Below, in pieces: positions 61,837-64,000 of a DNA stretch of 64,000 bases (positions are counted from its first letter, which is position 1; each line of letters opens with the position of its first letter). The translations under genes and the position numbers were made by a program. Under the pieces are notes generated by a model. That model ran no database searches. It had not been told where the DNA came from and saw nothing but the letters and a program-made list of their open reading frames with translations. Source of the DNA: Pantoea sp. RIT-PI-b (lineage in GTDB: Bacteria > Pseudomonadota > Gammaproteobacteria > Enterobacterales > Enterobacteriaceae); NCBI RefSeq assembly GCF_001187905.1, contig NZ_LGIS01000020.1, positions 248,001 to 312,000 of the forward strand, given 5' to 3'.

Positions 61837-62653
61837 GGCAGTGATCTTCATTAAAGCATGTCACTAAAATCCCTGGTGAAGACTTTCGACATGCGAATTA
61901 AATTCATTCCGTAAATGAATAAACGCGTTAATTCCCGCACGCGCCGGTTTATATTATCAGTGAAATTACACAGTGTTCGTTAATGACTTGTTAGCAAAAC
62001 GAAGGTGATTCGTAAGCGTAAGATTTTTTATAAATGCGACACACTGGATTTCAGGCTTAAATTTTACACAGTTTTTTTATCAGAACAATTCATCAAATTT
62101 AATCTTAATCAATAAATACAAAAATACAGACTTAATCCAACCTTTAGAGCCAATAAGCTATAAATTTAGATTTGATATTAGATTGAAACCCATTTAAGTC
62201 TGTTATTTGGAGTTTTGTGCTGTTTTGTTGTTTTTATCTGGATTTAACGTTTGCAGTATTCCAGAAGCGTGGCGAGCTCTGCTATCCACTTAGTCTTGCA
62301 TGGCGCTAATGTATCATGCAGCTAATATTGATGCATTTATAGGGCACAGGAGGTTAGGAGCAAATGAAAATAATTCAGACACTTGGCGGCGATGCGCGGG
62401 ATTGCAATTGAGGAGATCTATCAATCTGCTGAATGTTTCATCCACTGGCACGGCAAAGGGCGTTTTTGTCAAGCCAACTATTATCGGCAGCAAAGGAAAA
62501 GGTGTTAACAAAACTTGCGTTAGTGTAAAATCGCGGGCCGCCTGAGATTGCATAAGCGATGCACAGCGGTAACAGATTCTGATATGGGAATTGGTAATCC
62601 CTGTATCGCACCTCTTCTTACCACGACGCCTGGGAAGGCGACAACGAGGCTCC
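61837..62653. other. Gene-poor, AT-rich region upstream of rluB
   Basis: More than 800 bp with no conserved gene. From about 61890 to 62290 the sequence is markedly AT-rich. From 62290 onward it has a short ORF with a strong ribosome site (62364-62411), a 31-codon frame (62435-62530) and a promoter-like TTAACA...TAAAAT (62506-62532) for rluB, giving a leader of about 115 nt. The E. coli yciQ is missing from this position. Confidence 0.6.
62364..62411 (+). other. Possible 15-codon ORF with strong ribosome site
   Basis: ATG AAA ATA ATT ... TGA encodes MKIIQTLGGDARDCN and is preceded by AGGAGGTTAGGAG, an unusually strong Shine-Dalgarno stretch, 4-11 nt away. It may be a leader peptide or the decayed start of a lost gene. 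No related sequence known to me. Confidence 0.3.
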
Positions 62654-63529
62654 ATGAGCGAAAAATTACAGAAAGTTTTAGCGCGCGCCGGTCACGGTTC
62701 GCGTCGCGAAATCGAAACCATGATTTCAGCCGGACGCGTTAGCGTTGACGGCAAACTGGCGACGCTTGGCGATCGCATCGAAAGTGATAAATCACTGAAA
62801 ATCCGTATTGATGGTCATCTGGTTTCCATCGCTGAATCGGCGACCGAAGTCTGCCGCGTGTTGGCGTATTACAAACCGGAAGGTGAACTCTGCACACGCA
62901 ACGATCCAGAAGGGCGTCCAACCGTCTTTGATCGTCTGCCGCGTCTGCGTGGTTCACGCTGGATTGCCGTTGGTCGTCTGGATGTGAATACCTGCGGCCT
63001 GATGCTGTTCACCACCGATGGTGAACTAGCTAATCGCCTGATGCATCCAAGCCGCGAAGTTGAGCGTGAATATGCGGTGCGTGTGTTTGGTGAAGTGGAT
63101 GACGACAAAATCCGTCAGCTGAGTAAAGGCGTGCAGCTGGAAGATGGTCCAGCTTCCTTCAAAACGATCAAGTTTGCTGGCGGTGAAGGTATTAACCAGT
63201 GGTATAACGTGACGTTGACGGAAGGACGCAACCGCGAAGTGCGTCGTCTGTGGGAAGCGGTAGGCGTGCAGGTGAGCCGCCTGATGCGTGTGCGCTACGG
63301 TGACATCCAATTGCCGAAAGGCCTGCCACGCGGCGGCTGGATAGAGATGGAGTTACCGGCGGTAAACTATCTGCGTACTTTAGTCAGTATGCCGGAAGAG
63401 ACCGTGACCAAAGTGGCGGTTGAGAAAGATCGTCGTCGCACCAAGGCTAACCAGATTCGTCGTGCGGTAAAACGTCACGGTGTGGTGAGTAACAATCCGC
63501 GTCGCAATACTACTAAACGCGGTTCCTGA
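62654..63529 (+). CDS. rluB: 23S rRNA pseudouridine-2605 synthase RluB
   Basis: Makes pseudouridine 2605 in 23S rRNA. Start at 62654 ([21 protein letters not shown]) gives 291 residues: N-terminal S4 domain (about 3-60), the RsuA/RluB catalytic domain with the active-site aspartate in [22 protein letters not shown] (about residue 110), and a basic C-terminal tail [17 protein letters not shown] frame upstream to 62591 is leader RNA, not coding. Confidence 0.97.
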   Translation: MSEKLQKVLARAGHGSRREIETMISAGRVSVDGKLATLGDRIESDKSLKIRIDGHLVSIAESATEVCRVLAYYKPEGELCTRNDPEGRPTVFDRLPRLRGSRWIAVGRLDVNTCGLMLFTTDGELANRLMHPSREVEREYAVRVFGEVDDDKIRQLSKGVQLEDGPASFKTIKFAGGEGINQWYNVTLTEGRNREVRRLWEAVGVQVSRLMRVRYGDIQLPKGLPRGGWIEMELPAVNYLRTLVSMPEETVTKVAVEKDRRRTKANQIRRAVKRHGVVSNNPRRNTTKRGS

Positions 63530-63537
63530 TGCGATGA

Positions 63538-63562
63538 CTGACGCCGCGTTCTGCGGCGTCAG
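63538..63562. terminator. Hairpin between rluB and btuR
   Basis: CTGACGCCGC-GTTCT-GCGGCGTCAG is a 10-bp perfect stem between convergent genes, without a T-run on either side. Confidence 0.55.
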
Positions 63563-63566
63563 CCTA

Positions 63567-64000
63567 TTACCAATCAATTCCTTGCTGTGCCTGAATTCCC
63601 GCATCAAACGCATGTTTCACCGGACGCATTTCCGTCACGGTATCTGCCAGATCCAGCAATCTACGATGGCAACCGCGGCCAGTTACGATCACGCTCTGCT
63701 GCGCGGGACGTTGTGCTAGCGCCTGCACCAATTCATCTAAATCCAGATAATCCATGCTCACCATGTAGGTGATTTCATCGAGGATCACCAGATCGATGCT
63801 TTCATCCGCTAACATGCGTCGCGCCTGCAGCCACACCAGCTGGCAAGCGGCAGTGTCGGTCTCGCGGTTTTGCGTATCCCAGGTAAACCCGGTGGACATC
63901 ACCTGAAACTCGACGCCGTGCTGCTCCAGTAAGTTGCGTTCTCCATTTGGCCATTCGCCTTTAATAAACTGTACCGCCGCCACTTTTTTACCGTGCCCGC
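63567..64000 (-). CDS. btuR: Corrinoid adenosyltransferase BtuR (5' end outside window)
   Basis: Cob(I)alamin adenosyltransferase (CobO/CobA type) that makes adenosylcobalamin. The visible 144 residues enter mid-gene at AGTVKKVAAVQFIKGEWPNGER, continue through FTWDTQNRETD, ILDEITYMV and GRGCHRRLLDLADTVTEMRPVKHAFDAG, and end at GIDW. The N-terminal Walker A motif lies outside the window. Convergent with rluB, as in E. coli. Confidence 0.95.
   Translation of the reverse strand, partial: GHGKKVAAVQFIKGEWPNGERNLLEQHGVEFQVMSTGFTWDTQNRETDTAACQLVWLQARRMLADESIDLVILDEITYMVSMDYLDLDELVQALAQRPAQQSVIVTGRGCHRRLLDLADTVTEMRPVKHAFDAGIQAQQGIDW

Noticed and set aside
62300-62545. An 81-codon frame upstream of rluB
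   Set aside because: It has no ribosome site, overlaps other frames and the rluB promoter-like sequence, and has no recognisable domain; it may be decayed DNA.

Overview
The window is ordinary chromosomal backbone from an enteric gammaproteobacterium. The best fit is Erwiniaceae, close to Pantoea/Erwinia. Nearly every gene has a recognisable Escherichia coli counterpart in similar local order. The differences point to that family: separate trpG and trpD genes, ugd plus a UDP-sugar epimerase between galU and hns, a doubled oppA, a stand-alone WbaP-type sugar-phosphate transferase, and no kch or yciQ at their E. coli positions. I see no prophage, insertion sequence, integron or CRISPR array.

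Layout. 1-7.5 kb: D-alanine catabolism (dadA, cut by the window edge, and dadX), a Bcr/CflA-type efflux pump, WbaP, a small unknown protein and the K+/H+ antiporter CvrA. 7.7-16.2 kb: the yeaGH stress kinase operon with a consensus sigma-54 promoter, mipA, yeaE, yeaD, gapA, msrB and yeaC. 16.2-24.8 kb: pncA/ansA, sppA, ydjA, selD-topB-ynjH and xthA. 24.8-29.0 kb: a tandem tRNA-Tyr pair with a copy of the tRNA 3' end downstream, then purU, ychJ and the rssA-rssB RpoS-turnover pair. 29.0-32.4 kb: galU-ugd-epimerase, making UDP-glucose, UDP-glucuronate and probably UDP-galacturonate. 32.4-37.8 kb: hns, tdk, adhE and ychE. 38.3-45.7 kb: oligopeptide uptake oppA-oppA-oppBCDF. 45.7-52.6 kb: yciU, clsA, yciY, a small membrane ORF, yciI, tonB, yciA-yciB-yciC, ompW and a BON-domain lipoprotein. 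52.8-59.6 kb: the trp operon trpL-E-G-D-C(F)-B-A with operator, promoter and attenuator. 59.6-64 kb: rnm, yciO, a trypsin-like lipoprotein, a gene-poor AT-rich gap, rluB and btuR (cut by the window edge).

Several regulatory sites can be read directly: a GG-N10-GC sigma-54 promoter before yeaG, symmetric FNR boxes before adhE/ychE and before ompW, a CRP-type site between gapA and msrB, a Fur-box-like tonB promoter, the TrpR operator with its attenuator, and a stringent-type tRNA promoter. I found no convincing undescribed multi-gene system. The items most worth a second look are the tRNA-Tyr 3'-tail repeat, the twin oppA, the two uncharacterised envelope proteins (trypsin-like lipoprotein and BON lipoprotein), the small membrane ORF at the kch position, and a 15-codon ORF with a strong ribosome site upstream of rluB.
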